Origin: Sebastes aleutianus
Lineage: Eukaryota; Chordata; Actinopteri; Perciformes; Sebastidae
Direction of reading: 5' to 3'
NCBI GenBank assembly: GCA_916700875.1
Contig: CAKAKS010000039.1
Location: forward strand, 17,767,139-17,831,138
Length of the DNA: 64,000 bases
The position numbers and the translations under genes are program-made. Below the pieces are notes generated by a model, which was given only the letters and a program-made list of their open reading frames with translations, was not told the origin of the DNA and ran no database searches. This document shows, in pieces, positions 48,967 to 61,050 of this stretch (the stretch's first letter is position 1; every line of letters begins with the position of its first letter).

Positions 48967-50211
48967 TTAAAAGAACAGTGTGTAACATTTAGAGGGATCT
49001 ATTGGCAGAAATGGAATATAATATTAATAAGAAAGTTTCCTTTATTCTTGTTTTTCTTACCTTACACCGTGTCTTAACTATGCGAGCGTCCAACTATCGC
49101 ATCGCATAGCAACATACAATATAACCCGCCGTGCAACTTGCTCGTTGCAAGAACAAGATGCGACATCACCACAGGTAGTGACACAGACAGATGCTGAGAT
49201 ACGATAAACAGAAACAGCAGATTAATCTAACATCCTGACTGCTTTCTTCATAACCACAATTTAAGTTAATATGACTAATTGTGGATGTTTTACTCATCAC
49301 TTGTTGTCCCTGCTCAGCCTGCTGCATAGTGTAACATTAGTATTCCACACTACTGAACAAAATAATCTGAACAGGTAGAAAAAGTAGGATGGAAGAGGAA
49401 AACATGATGCTTTTGTTACTCTCTTGATCCTTGCGTTTTAATGCACCCGATTTGTAGGCCTACTTTCTCTCATTGTTTTTCTATTGAGCAGCAAACAAAA
49501 GCGGATCAAAACGAAGCCTCCTACTGAAATACTGTAGTGACGGTTCATATTTCCCATAGTTTCCTTTGGTTGTCACTTTTGTACTGTGTGTTTGTGTTTT
49601 ATTTGAACCATCATAGAGGTTGCTGTTACATTTCTTGACACCAGGTAGCTCGTAATAATTTTTCTCTGGTGAACGCATATAACTGAGCGTCAGTGCTTGT
49701 GCTCAAAGTGGCAATAATCAAGTTAATATCCTCATCTACATCCAGGACACGGTTTTCTCCCACTGTCGGCGGCGCTGACAGCTCATTTTATCTAAACTGA
49801 TCAGCCATTCTTCATCCATGTTGCAGCGCTCTCAACGCGAGCGACAGGAAAAATAGGAACAGGGCGTCCGACAAAAGTTCAGCTCGGACTCGCGGACAGC
49901 TAGGACACTCTAGTAGAAAACAATTTAATCGATCTGATTTTGTCGCTGACGCTCGCTCGTGTCACATCCAGTTAGGACACGGAGTTAGAATGAGCCGTTT
50001 ATATCTACATACGGAGCAGGTCCTCTTCATGGAGCCGGCCGCCATGTTTCTTCAGTAGCCCAGAATGGACAAACTAAACACTGGCTCTAGATAGGGCCAT
50101 TCACGCTTTCACGTTTTTGTGTCGTCCACTGTAGTTCGTAGAAATTTAAATTGGTTGCAGTCTGCAACCTCACCGCTAGATGTCGCCATATCCTACACAC
50201 TACACCTTTAA
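48967..50211. mobile_element. TTAA-flanked element, copy 1, with nested insertion
   Basis: TTAA borders lie at 48967-48970 and 50208-50211. Terminal phrases AGAACAGTGTGTAACATTT and TCCTACACACTACACCTT are inverted in their core (GTGTGTA/TACACAC). The element shares GAATGAGCC, GGTCCTCTTCA, CCATGTTTCT and CACTGGCTCTAGA in order with copy 2 at 51804-52318. It is split by a 910-bp element at 49075-49984, leaving about 330 bp of its own. Relative to copy 2 it also lacks sequence before GGTTGCAGTCTGCAACC. Confidence 0.82.
49075..49984. mobile_element. PIF/Harbinger-like element nested in TTAA element, 910 bp, TTA duplication
   Basis: Left end CACCGTGTCTTAACT and right end AGTTAGGACACGGAG are inverted repeats with two mismatches. 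TTA flanks both sides (49072-49074 and 49985-49987). The uninterrupted sister copy reads GCTTAGAATGAGC at about 51898-51910, which is the predicted empty site with a single TTA. A 3-bp TTA duplication is the PIF/Harbinger signature. The interior has open frames under 70 codons and no transposase. Confidence 0.8.
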
Positions 50212-51669
50212 GGAAATGGTAGGTGTTTATCTAATCAGTAGATTCACTGTAAATGTTCGTCCTCTTAATCCCCCCCTAAAAAAAACAAAATCATAGAAAC
50301 AAACTGAGAAAGCTGGACGGCGAGTTCAGATGGAGTGTTTGACAGAAAACCACAGTGCAGTTATGTCACTGTGACAAAGGGAATATGAGGGAGGGTAGAT
50401 GGCGTACAGGAAGAGAGAGATTCCTTGAGTCAAGCTGCAGCAAAGAGCAGCCCAAAACCTCTTGTCACTGTATGAAAAGAATAGCAAGACGACCCGTAGG
50501 TATTGGGCTGCTAGGTGCATCTCCTAACAAGCTGACTGTTCAAAGGCTTTTTAGTGCTCTAGAGAACATGAAAGGCATGTTTAAAAATTTAAAAGCCCGA
50601 TCTGTTCCAGTGCTATGGAGCGGCAGAGGGAAGCAGATTTTTACGTCGCCATAATTCCCCAGTTGCTTGCTTTGTAAATTAATTAAGATGTTTATGACAG
50701 CTGCTTGCACCTAATGGAATGCTTATAGACTATGCTATTAATTATTACTGCTGGCCACGGCTGCAAGCTTTCATATTGCTGAGGATGTATGGCTGTGGCT
50801 GCAGTATAGACGCGCTCTCAACCCTCAGACCCCTCTTGACTCTACGATTGCATTTGAGTGTCAGTGGGCTGTCTGTGCATATGTTGTGGATAATGCGTGT
50901 TCGGCCATTTGTGTGTATTCTGTATGCTCTTCATACTATGTGTCTGGCCGTCACAGTGTTGATAGCTGCATTAAAGATAATGTAGTGTAGATACATTAAA
51001 TAGAATGGGCAGTGTGCCACAGAGCCTTCCTGAACACCACAGGGAAGGTTACAACTGCCTTTGTTGTAGGCCAGCATTGTGATCGCTGATTGGATGTTTC
51101 CCTCGTGTAAAGTGCAAAACTCCTGCCCTCTGTCTGTCCTCTCTGTAACCTGGCCTGGCTGTAGGATGTGTTATCTTGCTGTGCCTCCTGGACAAATGCC
51201 CTGCTTTTATTTTTATGTGTGACATTAGGAGCGTATATTAGGACTGTCATCTTCCTACTTGATAAACCACTAGCCCTTCCTGTTACCTTGTCCAGTTGTT
51301 AGTGTAGGGCAAATGTAACCGTGAACTGTAACTGACCTCATGAGCCTGGAGGAAGCTCAGCGGTTCACTCCCTGCCGTTAACTTGGCTCTGGAGTGGGGA
51401 GTTGTTATGCTTTCGGTAAGAAAGCATAAACAGCTCGACTGCAATGCCTATGAGTGTGCAAATGCAAGTATGGCTAATTATAGTTCCTCTTTCATATGAC
51501 TTCACCCCAAGTTCTTCCTCTGACATTGTTACGCAATGGCATTAGAATAACCCCATCGACAGCAGGAAGCTTTGTAGCGGCAAGATACAGTCGGCAGAGT
51601 TTTTAGACACAAATTAATACATTTTAAATCACTGTATGAGGTTGATCGATATCCATCGTGGGTGGTGAT
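50212..51669. other. Unique non-coding stretch
   Basis: No gene or repeat could be supported. The open frames (99 codons at 50355 plus, 98 codons near 51529-51825 minus) have no motif. Confidence 0.45.
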
Positions 51670-52455
51670 GTAGTCTAGTACTCTATTAAAGCACCATTCT
51701 GAGGTACTTCGCTTGAATATTAAAATGTTATGATACTTTATACTTGTACTCCGATACAATTCAGAGAGAAATCTAACAATAAAACTACACCACCCAGTGG
51801 TATTTAAAGGAACAGTGTGTAACATTTAGAGGGGTCTATTAACTATGTTTTCTTTAGTGTATAATCAACTGAATCTAAGAATTTTTGTGTTTTCGTTAGC
51901 TTAGAATGAGCCTTTCATATCTACATAGGGAGCGGGTCCTCTTCACTGAGTCCGCCATGTTGCTCCGCCATGTTTCTACAGTAGCCCAAAACGGACAAAT
52001 CAAACACTGGCTCTAGAGAGAGCCTTTCACGTTTTTACATTACCTGAAGGCCACTGTAGTTCTCTGCTTGGTAACTGGTAACGTGAGCCACAGCGAGTAA
52101 AACCGTGGTTCCGCCAGCTGCCCTGTGACTTCTGTTGCTCCTCAAGTAGAGTTATTATGGTAAGGATGGCCTCTGAGCGAGGCGAACAGCGTTACCACAG
52201 TTTTGCACTCAGCAGGTCACGTTACCGCAGTCTAGGAAGTGAGAGGAGGGGTGCTCAGTTGGTTGCAATCTGCAACCACACCACTAGATGCTGTCACATC
52301 CTACACACTGTACCTGTAGATTTAGTAGAAGTAGTTGCATTAAAATGTTAAATGATACTTTTACTTGAGTCATATTTTAATGTAATATAGTATTTTACAC
52401 TGTGGTATTGCTACTTATACTTAAGTAAAGAATCTGAATATTTCCTCTACCACTG
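51670..52455. mobile_element. hAT-like element (AGTGGTGGAA family), interrupted and 5'-ragged
   Basis: The left part (about 51670-51803) has TTCTGAGGTACTTCGCTTGA and ACTTTATACTTGTACTCCGA. The right part (52319-52455) has ACACTGTGGTATTGCTACTT, ACTTAAGTAAAGAATCTGAA and ends CCTCTACCACTG. These are the body and 3' end of a well-known percomorph repeat. It is split by the TTAA element at 51804. Its own 5' end is missing or decayed. Confidence 0.75.
51804..52318. mobile_element. TTAA-flanked element, copy 2, nested in hAT-like repeat
   Basis: It starts at TTAAAGGAACAGTGTGTAAC and ends near ATCCTACACACTGTACCTGT, where the right TTAA has mutated. It contains GCCATGTTGCTCCGCCATGT and CACTGGCTCTAGAGAGAGCC. 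It lacks the 910-bp insertion of copy 1 and so supplies its empty site. Confidence 0.82.
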
Positions 52456-52562
52456 CAAAACATAAACTTACAATTCATAGGACACAAAAAAAGAATCATG
52501 GTAATGCTCAATAGTGTATAAGCCTTGCTAGATGTACTATTAAGGGTAACCATCATATATAT

Positions 52563-52911
52563 CAGTGAATCCTAACCTGGGGGTCAGGACGCCCACAAGG
52601 GGTCGCAAGACAAATCTGAGGGATCGCCAGCTGATTAAGAGGACAGGAAAGCAGAAAAACATCTTTTTGCTTTTTGCTTCTTCTTTTTTTTTTTTTTACA
52701 AAATTATGTTTCATTTTTCAGACTTTAATCTTGATTTTTTTCCCCCATGAGATTAGTACTGTAAAAGATTTAACCTAAAAAACAATATTCAAATAAAACA
52801 AGAAAAAAAAAAAAAGACCACTCTTGGAATGAGCTGGTAACAACCGCTAAACAAATGCAACCTGTGAAGAGGTGTTGCAAGCAGAAAAAAAAAAAAGGTT
52901 GGGAACCCCTG
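52563..52911. mobile_element. hAT-like MITE, CAGTGGTTCCCAACC family, copy 1, 349 bp
   Basis: Left end CAGTGAATCCTAACC and right end GGTTGGGAACCCCTG are inverted repeats. ATATATAT flanks both sides (52555-52562 and 52912-52919), though a simple TA site weakens this as proof. The left part reads GGGGGTCAGGACGCCCACAA. The interior is T- and A-run-rich and non-coding. Confidence 0.82.
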
Positions 52912-55900
52912 ATATATATTTTATTTCAATATAAAGGACAGTGTTTTTCAGCTTTCTAGTTACAGTGTTGGTGGAGAGAATCCCTCACAGCCTGGGCATC
53001 CAGACAGGGCGCCTTGTGGCATCAAGTTACCCAAGAGTCACTGGGACAAATAAATAACGTAACACAGCTCACAGTGAGGTAGGTTTGTCCCTCTCCATCC
53101 AAGCAGAAGCGAGTTATCATGTCTTCACTCTGCAGAGCTTTATCCAGTGTTATCCTCCGATTACATTTACATAGAGAATGCAGCGGGGAGGGAGAAGGCA
53201 ACAAACTGAATCACACTCCACCTGCACCACAAGAGGCGATGTGTGAAATATGTATTCAGTCTTTCATCAACCTCTTTATCTGCCACGCGCGGGTTATCCT
53301 CGCGTGTAAAGTCCTCTGTTGTGTTAGCTTTGAAAAAAGGAGGAGGAAACTGTGATCTGTGTTCTATTAATCATAGTCCAGCTCTGTGGCTGTCCCGTTA
53401 TCACACATGTGTGTAATTACAGGGTATTTGTGCTTTAAGCATGCTCTGCTGCCTGGAAATGGAAGAGTGGCTCCACTGATGAACTCCCTGCTAATAGGAC
53501 TACCTTTGATCTGCGTGGAGCATGGAGGGCTTACAGAACTCGCAGGTTTTAATTATGAAATACATGAAAAATAGATGCTGCACTAAGTGCCGACCATGAC
53601 TGCAGTGAATCACAGTAGCAGCGCGCTCGCTAGTTTGCCTCTGCTTTTCCTTCCTTTATGTCTTCCAGTGCTCAGAAATACCTCAATCCCCGTCTCTCTC
53701 TCTCCGACTCCGTTTGTTACTGCGGAGAAGCCAAAAAGACAAGACCATGATATTAATTAGTGGATTGACAGACATGTAATTCATCTCAGAGGAAGTTTTC
53801 ATTACATGGGAGGCTTCAGAGGGGCAGTTTGGCTTATTGGCAAGTGCTAAGACCAGACCTAATGGGGCTGCAGCTCCCTCCCTTTTGAGCAATTACAGCC
53901 AAGTCCTTATCAGCAGAGCCACGAGTCCACTGTTGTGGGACCTCGACTTCCAACACACTCGCGCGAAGTGATCCTTCCCCACAGACCCTTGTTCATTAGA
54001 CAAGTGCCTGCTGTACTGTACTTTACTGGATGAGAATTGAGACTGAATGAGTGATGGTAATGAAAGGGTTCCAATATGTTTCTGAGTCAGCCTTTATAGA
54101 GCTGATATTAGCTGACATTAGTTTGTCATCAGAGCTCCGGTCTTCTCCCCCCTCCAGGTGATTATACAAGCAGGCATGTGTGTGTGTACAGTCTATTGAC
54201 AGACCTGGTAACAGATTGTCACTAACTGTCAGAGCACATATCAACTCACCGGTTCTAATCCCATCTTTTATAACCGCTACTCTTGAGATGATATGAAATG
54301 CACACCGAGCTCGGACAGGGGAGTTGAATAAACACAACACTTCATCTGTTACAATGACATTTACCTTTTGGCAAAAAGCTGCCTAGCGCTGTGGTTTCCT
54401 GAAGTAGATGGCCTGTGAATCATCCTTTGCAACCATGCAGAGAAACAGAACACAGACAGAAATAAAAGTGAAAACAAGCAGTTTCAAGCAAACGAAAGGC
54501 CTTTGCACACACTGACGTGTCAATCATGTTTACACACCAGATCCGAAACTTTCGTCTATTAGTAAAACTTTTGGAACAGGTTTGATTTTCTGCATTTTTT
54601 CGCATCCGCCTCCACTCAGAGCTTCTGGCGATTGCATTCACACTTTAAAAAATGATAAAAGTGGTGTTCATTTGTGGAGATTATCTTTCTGAAAAATGGA
54701 AAAATCCTATTGGCTTTTTGTCGAGGGAACCAGGGCGATGCTAACTTCCTCATTGGCCTACAAAAATACGTCATCTCCATATCACCCAACCCTATAGCAA
54801 ACTGTAGATCTCACATTCTCTTTATTTAACTGCAATGTGCTGCATATTCTGAATAGGTTAGCCCAAAGGGGCTCATCTCTATCAGCCAATTGTAATTCTC
54901 TTACAACCTATTATTGTGCATAACTGGAGTGTGTGCCTCAGGAGCTGTAGGTAATTGTATTCCCCTTTAGATTTTAACTTACGTAGAGTAAGGTAATATA
55001 TTATAATGTGAGTAGAAATTCACAAGTGTTTGTCTCTGGGGAGCGTTGCTGTTGACTATTAGAGAGGCAGAGCGACCTCTAACCTCTGTATTGTAATAAC
55101 GGTGTATTTTTCTGTATTCATTCTGTAAATAAGGAAATACTGAAAGGCCTCGATGATGGTTTTATGTAAATACACCACTTGAAATAAACGGCCCTCTGAC
55201 AACATATCTACATCTGTAGTTAAAGCCTTTCTATATAAGTGTGTAAACACACCCAGTGGTGGCCTATCAAGCTGCTGTTCAGTGCAGCTCAGTAACAGTA
55301 AAGTAAGCCAGGGTGGTCTACTGAATGTGGTTTGTCTTTATTTATGGTGCGGGCTGAAAGGCTATTGGGTTTCATGTGTGGTTGAGGCTGGATCATTGGG
55401 AGATTACCGCTGGGCTGGGAACCGCCGGCGCAGAGAGTACACAGAGGCCTGCCTGTGCCCCTGGCCTCACTTTGACCAGTGCCCTGGGCCTTCCTGCATC
55501 CGTCAGGCCCCCCGGGACCGGTTCGCACTCGGAGGAGAATTACTGTGTAGTACAGCTAGAGCCAGGATCAGAGTGAACAACATCTGAGCAGCAGAAGCCC
55601 TAACATGTTGGCTTTTCACCTGCAGTACTGTACTGAATCGCACAACAAAACAACTGAACGGAACACCTCTGTAGTTTCTGGTTGAGCGGCTCCTTTTTTA
55701 GTTTGTAGATGTTTCCTGAATTTTTCTTCCTTCGCCGTTGCTGACCTTCACTGGTCCTCTGAGCATGTTGCAGATAAATACTGAGCGTAGTGGATAAATA
55801 TAACAGTGATATGAACCACATACTCCACAGAATAGTCATTAACAATAGGGGTGTTGAGGGCATGTTAGAGCCTTGGACGTTGTACAACAGAGTCGTTTTT

Positions 55901-56952
55901 TGGATGTTGTCATTTTTTGTAAGCGCTCAACTAAGTGAACCTGTGCAGCAGTGTCTTACCAATAACAATAGCACTTATCGCAGCGTTCCCTGCGGTACAA
56001 TTAAAATTCCGTCAGAGTCTTCAATCTGCCTCCCAGCCATGCCTGCTGTTTCTCGGCCCTCCTGGGCCACGTCAATTCCTCTGCTGCAATGTATAATTCA
56101 CGAGCCACCAAACAGCACTGAGGACTCACCTGGAGACTCGCAGGCCCAGCAATGCAGAACTGCATGGGGGGGTGGGGGGAGGGACGTTGTACATGAAGCC
56201 TGGGAGACATTTGTAGGGGGCGAGGTGCGTGTGACACGGTACCTCAAGTCAGCCAGGGCTTCTATGATCTCAGGGTCACCCTGATAACATCGCCTCTCCG
56301 TCGGGATCTTTCAACTTCTTGCCTTTCTCAGTAAGGCATGTATGCTTTTATTTTTTTCTGCCCTTTCTCCTTTCGTCTTCTGAAAGACAATTGTGGTGTC
56401 CTCTAAAACTAATTTGGATGTATATCTTCTATTTGCAGACAATTCCATAGCGATGCATTGGAGTAACCTGTGGAGTCTCGGAGTGGTTGCTTTTAGTTAA
56501 AACCAATTAGAAATGACCAGAAATAACAGCGCCTGGAGACAGAGAAGTCATTTTTCTCTTGAGCCTCCCCAGAGAGTTGGCCTCTCCATGGATTAAGTGT
56601 TTTAGTATATTAGGGGGCAGCTGATTAGAATCATTGTGCTCTTTTAATCATTACATTTTTGCATGTATAGTTTATAGTAGTTCTAATAGCTAATAAGGCT
56701 AAGTGTGTCACTGCAAATGGGAGGATTGTTTAAATGACTTTGTGTATAAAACTTGGCCTTCACAAAGACTGGCAAAGTTAGAACAGCACAGAGACCCTTG
56801 AATCAGCTCATCCATCTTATTGTGTGACTTTTGATGAGATGAGAATGCAAGAATAACCTTGCATCATATCTTTGTACTTTAGCTGCACTATACACTGGCT
56901 GACCTGCTACATTACTTTAAGAGATTGTTTTAAATAAATGAGTTGCCTAAGC
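52912..56952. other. Long unique non-coding stretch
   Basis: About 4 kb without a recognisable transposon. It contains the second longest open frame (55790-56284 plus, 164 codons), which lacks any motif. 53590-53990, 54890-55250 and 56420-56700 are repeat-free blocks with AATTAG/TAATAAGG-type words. A GC-rich patch at 55390-55540 has no supported splice structure. Confidence 0.4.
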
Positions 56953-57616
56953 CAGTGGTTCCCAACCAGGGGTCCGGGCTCCCTTAGGGGGACGCCAAAG
57001 ATCACAGGGAGTGCACCAGGATTGTGCACATATATAACTAAAATCATAATAACACACTTACTGGATAATTTATACAAAAGTCTGCATATAAAAGTACTTA
57101 AAAACTTGTGTTTTTGCTACTTAGTAGTAAAATCTAACTAAATATTCTGCTTTCATGCTTCGTCCACATTTGTTGGCGTTTAGCCTTTCAAAAACAATAT
57201 TTTCACTGAAAAAAAAACTCCAGCTTGCTGCACACAGCCTGTATTAATAGGGCAGTCTAGCAGTAATTTAACAGCACCATAAATTACATGTATTTAACCA
57301 CAGTAACAAAAAATCTATTTCGGCTCTAACACTATTATAGTAAATTAATTAAGTCATATTATGATCTGCATTCATTTGACGAATCCGTCAAGACGTCATC
57401 ATTTTATTTATGTTGACGAAACCAACAAGTAATATTCATTAAAGAAAGTTTATTTGATAAAAAAGTAACTCATTTAATACACTGAATCACTTTACTGAAA
57501 CTGAGGAATTTGTTCGAGGAGTTGTAAAATTGTTAAGGGTGTGGACGTCGGCGGGGATCAGCTTTTCTTAGATATAAATAGGGATGGCTTCAAGGAAAAT
57601 AGGTTTGGAACCACTG
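56953..57616. mobile_element. hAT-like MITE, CAGTGGTTCCCAACC family, copy 2, exact 8-bp TSD
   Basis: Left end CAGTGGTTCCCAACC and right end GGTTTGGAACCACTG are inverted repeats with one mismatch. GCCTAAGC flanks both sides exactly (56945-56952 and 57617-57624). At 664 bp it is nearly twice the length of the copy at 52563, with a different AT-rich centre, so the two are separate subfamilies. No coding capacity. Confidence 0.92.
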
Positions 57617-59532
57617 GCCTAAGCAGACTTTATACTGTAAACATGTCACCTGCTGATTTTTCCAGTTTCCTTCAATTTGTACTATGTTAAATTTCTTAAA
57701 TATGCAGCACCATGAATCACAGCACAACATGTTTTTGGAGCGTTGTGATGGCTAAGAAGAGAAACACATTAATTGTTTCTAATTATTTTCTCTCAGGAAT
57801 GTAGCAGCAATTTGTCAGTCGGGCAGGCGGCAGCACTCAAAAGATGGACTACTGAGTGTGGCCACATCTATCATTCTTAAGATGACCATGGCTCAGGCAC
57901 CGTCATTAACCAGCAACCTCAGGAGTAGCCTAAAATTAACAGTCCCATACAACTGCCATCATTAAGACAGGACAATAACCAAACCTCCTCATTATGGGCT
58001 GATGTTTTTTTCTATCTGAGAGGCCTTATTAACTGTACAGAGTGTGTACTGCTAGCAGTCCCAAGGCCTGTGCTATTGACCCGTTATTCCAGTAGGTGTC
58101 CAGCCCGTCCCTCACTGGGCCCTCGCTGGGCCCTCACTGGCTCCTCCAGCAGCTGGGTCTGTTGCGCTGGCCGTGTCCTTGTGTGCGGCGGGCGTGCAGC
58201 AGTGGCATGTGGAGCAGGCGGCAGGAAGCGAGCCTCCCTGTCTCCCCAGACTGAACAGTGAATGAGGATAAGTGAGGAGCGCCAGTCAATGAATCAAGCA
58301 GCAGGAAGGGAGCAGCCAGGGGGGGAGTGTGACGTCCCCACGGGAGAGGCCTCGCATTAGGAACTTCCTCGTCTGTGTGTTTCTGGCACAGGTTAAATGG
58401 ATCGCTCCCATTAGCGCGCTGAGAGGACAGCTCCATTATATGAAGGAGACTGTAACTTTGAATGTCACGGTGCAACAACCCCAGAGCACGCCTCGTCTCC
58501 CAGGGAGGCAGGGTGACAATAACCATCCATGATAATCATTCCCTGTCAGGCTTTAAGGAACCTGAAATTATGACGTACAGCCTGCCATGCGCCTCAGACT
58601 TCATTACAGCGCTGTCACTTTGAGTCGCCCCGCGATGGCACGGCGCTCCACAGCCGGCTGCAGCACTGTGGCTGCCAGAACCCAGACTCACTCTCCTCCT
58701 GTCTAAGTGGCATGTTTACAGGATGTGTGCCCCCCCCGCAGATAGATGTGGTGGAGGTTAACCTCCAGTCGCCTGCACAGTTCCTCTCCAGCATAGGCGA
58801 AGTCTCATGAGAACCTGTGCTGAATTGTTTACCAATGCAGGTGAAAATATGACTGATCAAAGGCCACACGGTGACAACTGTCCCTCCTTCCATCGTGACA
58901 AAATGGTAATGTTGAAATTAGAATTCAGCTGCTCATACAGGCTTGCCTTTTAACTTCAATATCTGTTATTACTTGTAATAAATAATCCCCACGAAAGGCG
59001 ATCCTCAAGTTGTAAGCGTGTTTATAGCAGCCTGTTTGTCAGCCAAGGAGAGCTTCACCTCCACACTGACCTCTGAACCTGCCATCCAGTGGAGAAGACA
59101 TGAGCTGGCAGGCATTGCCAATGTCAGTGCCCGGAGCTAGCTCCTTCTTTCTCACCGCCTGACTCATTCATTGGCTTTATGGCCCCTTCTCCTTGCCACC
59201 TCCAATCACAGGGCTCTGAATGACACACAGAGGAGGAAGTGGGCCCACTTACCACCCCGCCTGCTTCCTCTAACCTGCATAGCAACAGGCCAGATAAGCC
59301 TTTGGCGTTTAACAGACAGAATTGGTTTTCTATCTGTACCTTAAAACAAATTAATGAAGAGAATAGTTTGCATGTTATTATGTGTTTGGGATGTGGTGGG
59401 TGGGAGATGGACAGTAGTTGTCGGGGCAACGTATTAGACACAAACAATCACAGCACACAGCTCTGGAAATGTATGATTTACATATATGGTATATCTTATC
59501 TTTTTCTGTACATCTGGTTTTATTGACTTTTG
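57617..59532. other. Unique non-coding stretch
   Basis: No repeat was recognised. 58080-58350 is GC-rich with a short internal duplication (CACTGGGCCCTCGCTGGGCC), and 58360-58900 is mixed. Open frames up to 130 codons on the minus strand have no recognisable domain. Confidence 0.45.
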
Positions 59533-59883
59533 CTAAAGGTACTCAGTGGAGTTTTTGACCACTAGGGGCACTATAGAGAAAGTATTTGTGTATCCGTTTC
59601 CTGTAGCATGAGAACACACTGCACGGTGGTGATGTGGTACACGTTTATGCTGAGTGCAGAGGGTATTGCATATTGACAGCTGGTGCCACTAACAACAGGT
59701 AGCAATGTGGACAAAAAGAGAGGAAGAAGGCGACAGCTGGATGATTTAAAAAATGCAAAACAGATTTGCTAATTTTCATGGGGTAGTCAATTTTTTATAC
59801 CCCAAGGATACGCGCAATACTTTGTAGTGAGAAAAGTCCAAAGAGCATTCAGGTTTAGCTTGTTTACTACAGTGTGGCTTTAA
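59533..59883. repeat. Possible TTAA-class repeat, decayed
   Basis: It begins CTAAAGGTACTCAGTGGAGT and ends CTACAGTGTGGCTTTAA. The phrase TTTTTGACCACTAGGGGCAC is familiar from percomorph repeats. The right border has TTAA and the left has CTAA, consistent with one mutated border. Terminal inverted repeats are poor. Confidence 0.4.
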
Positions 59884-60439
59884 GTTTACTTTTAGTATCA
59901 GAATTACAGTATCATAAAAAAATATTCATCAACTGAAATTCATGGTAGGTTTATTAAAGTTTATTAAATAAGAAATGTAGTGATTATAGAATAATGATCA
60001 TTCATTTCTGCATCTTTGGTGCAGAGTTCAACCTCTGAGGATTAGAAACATGATGAGCCTGCAGATAAACGTCTTGGAGCCAGTGACAGCAGAACAGCTC
60101 CTGAGTATTATCAGTGTGGTCTGTGTGGCTAACGTTGGGCGAATGCACACGCATACGCTCTCACTTCCTCTGTCGTAAACATTTTGCAGAGCAAATGGTT
60201 GTTTACAACTTAGAGATCTGTGGTCAGTCTGGAGACAAACACGTTCTGCTATTTTGAATTCTCTCACGTTTTTCACCTTTGTAACATTTCATGTGTCTGT
60301 TCAGGACATGGTGGCTTATGTTGGTCATTGTCATTTTTGTGGTGGTTTATAGTTTGAACATTTAGTGAAGTGACGGTTACATTTCTTAAAACACATTTGG
60401 AGAGTATTGGAATTGCCTTTTTTCCCCTCATTTCTTATC
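59884..60439. other. Unique non-coding stretch
   Basis: AT-rich. No recognised gene or element. Confidence 0.45.
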
Positions 60440-61050
60440 CATAGACTGTACATAAGAAGTGGACGTAGTCACCGTGACATCACACATTGGCTTGGGGACT
60501 GCGGTTTTGAGGCCTTGAGTTCGGCATTTTGGCCAACGCCATCTTGGTGTTTTTGCAACCAGAAGTAACACGAGAGGGTGGAGCTAAGTACAATCAAATG
60601 CCGAATAAGACATTTTTAGGCAACCAAAATGTTACAATTAACTTTCATGAACTGAAAACACACTGTGAAAGAGTTAAGTTTAAGTTCTAAGACAAAAATA
60701 CGGGCAACTCCCAGATCGGACAGCGACGAGGTAGCGACCTGTCAATCACAAGGTGGACACACCCCTAAAGCACACCCTGCTTTATGGTCTATTTGACTCT
60801 AAATGGGACCATAATTTACTAAATGAACATCATGCTGTAATGAAGAAGACTTGAAACTACCGGTTGAGACCATAAACTCATGTTTACAATGTTTACTGAG
60901 GTAATAAATCAAGTGAGAAGTAGGCTCATTTTCTCATAGACTTCTATACAATCTGACTTCTTTGAGTCGCCCCCTGCTGGCTATTAGAAAGAATGCAAGT
61001 TGAAGGCACTTCCACATTGGCTTCACTTTTCAGACCCAGAGGTAGTCCAC
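60440..61050. repeat. Percomorph interspersed repeat, unclassified
   Basis: The left end CATAGACTGTACATAAGAAG resembles the terminus of the MITE at 35338. The body holds CCTGTCAATCACAAGGTGGA, GCTTTATGGTCTATTTGACT and GAGTCGCCCCCTGCTGGCTA, a combination I recognise from many percomorph loci. The right terminus is decayed (AGTCCACTGTTCTTATC may be a remnant). It has no coding capacity. Confidence 0.7.

Noticed and set aside
55790..56284. 164-codon open frame (plus)
   Set aside because: Shows no motif, signal peptide or family resemblance, and has irregular composition with a glycine run from a G tract.
58134..58526. 130-codon open frame (minus) in GC-rich DNA
   Set aside because: GC-richness lowers stop frequency. 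No recognisable protein features.
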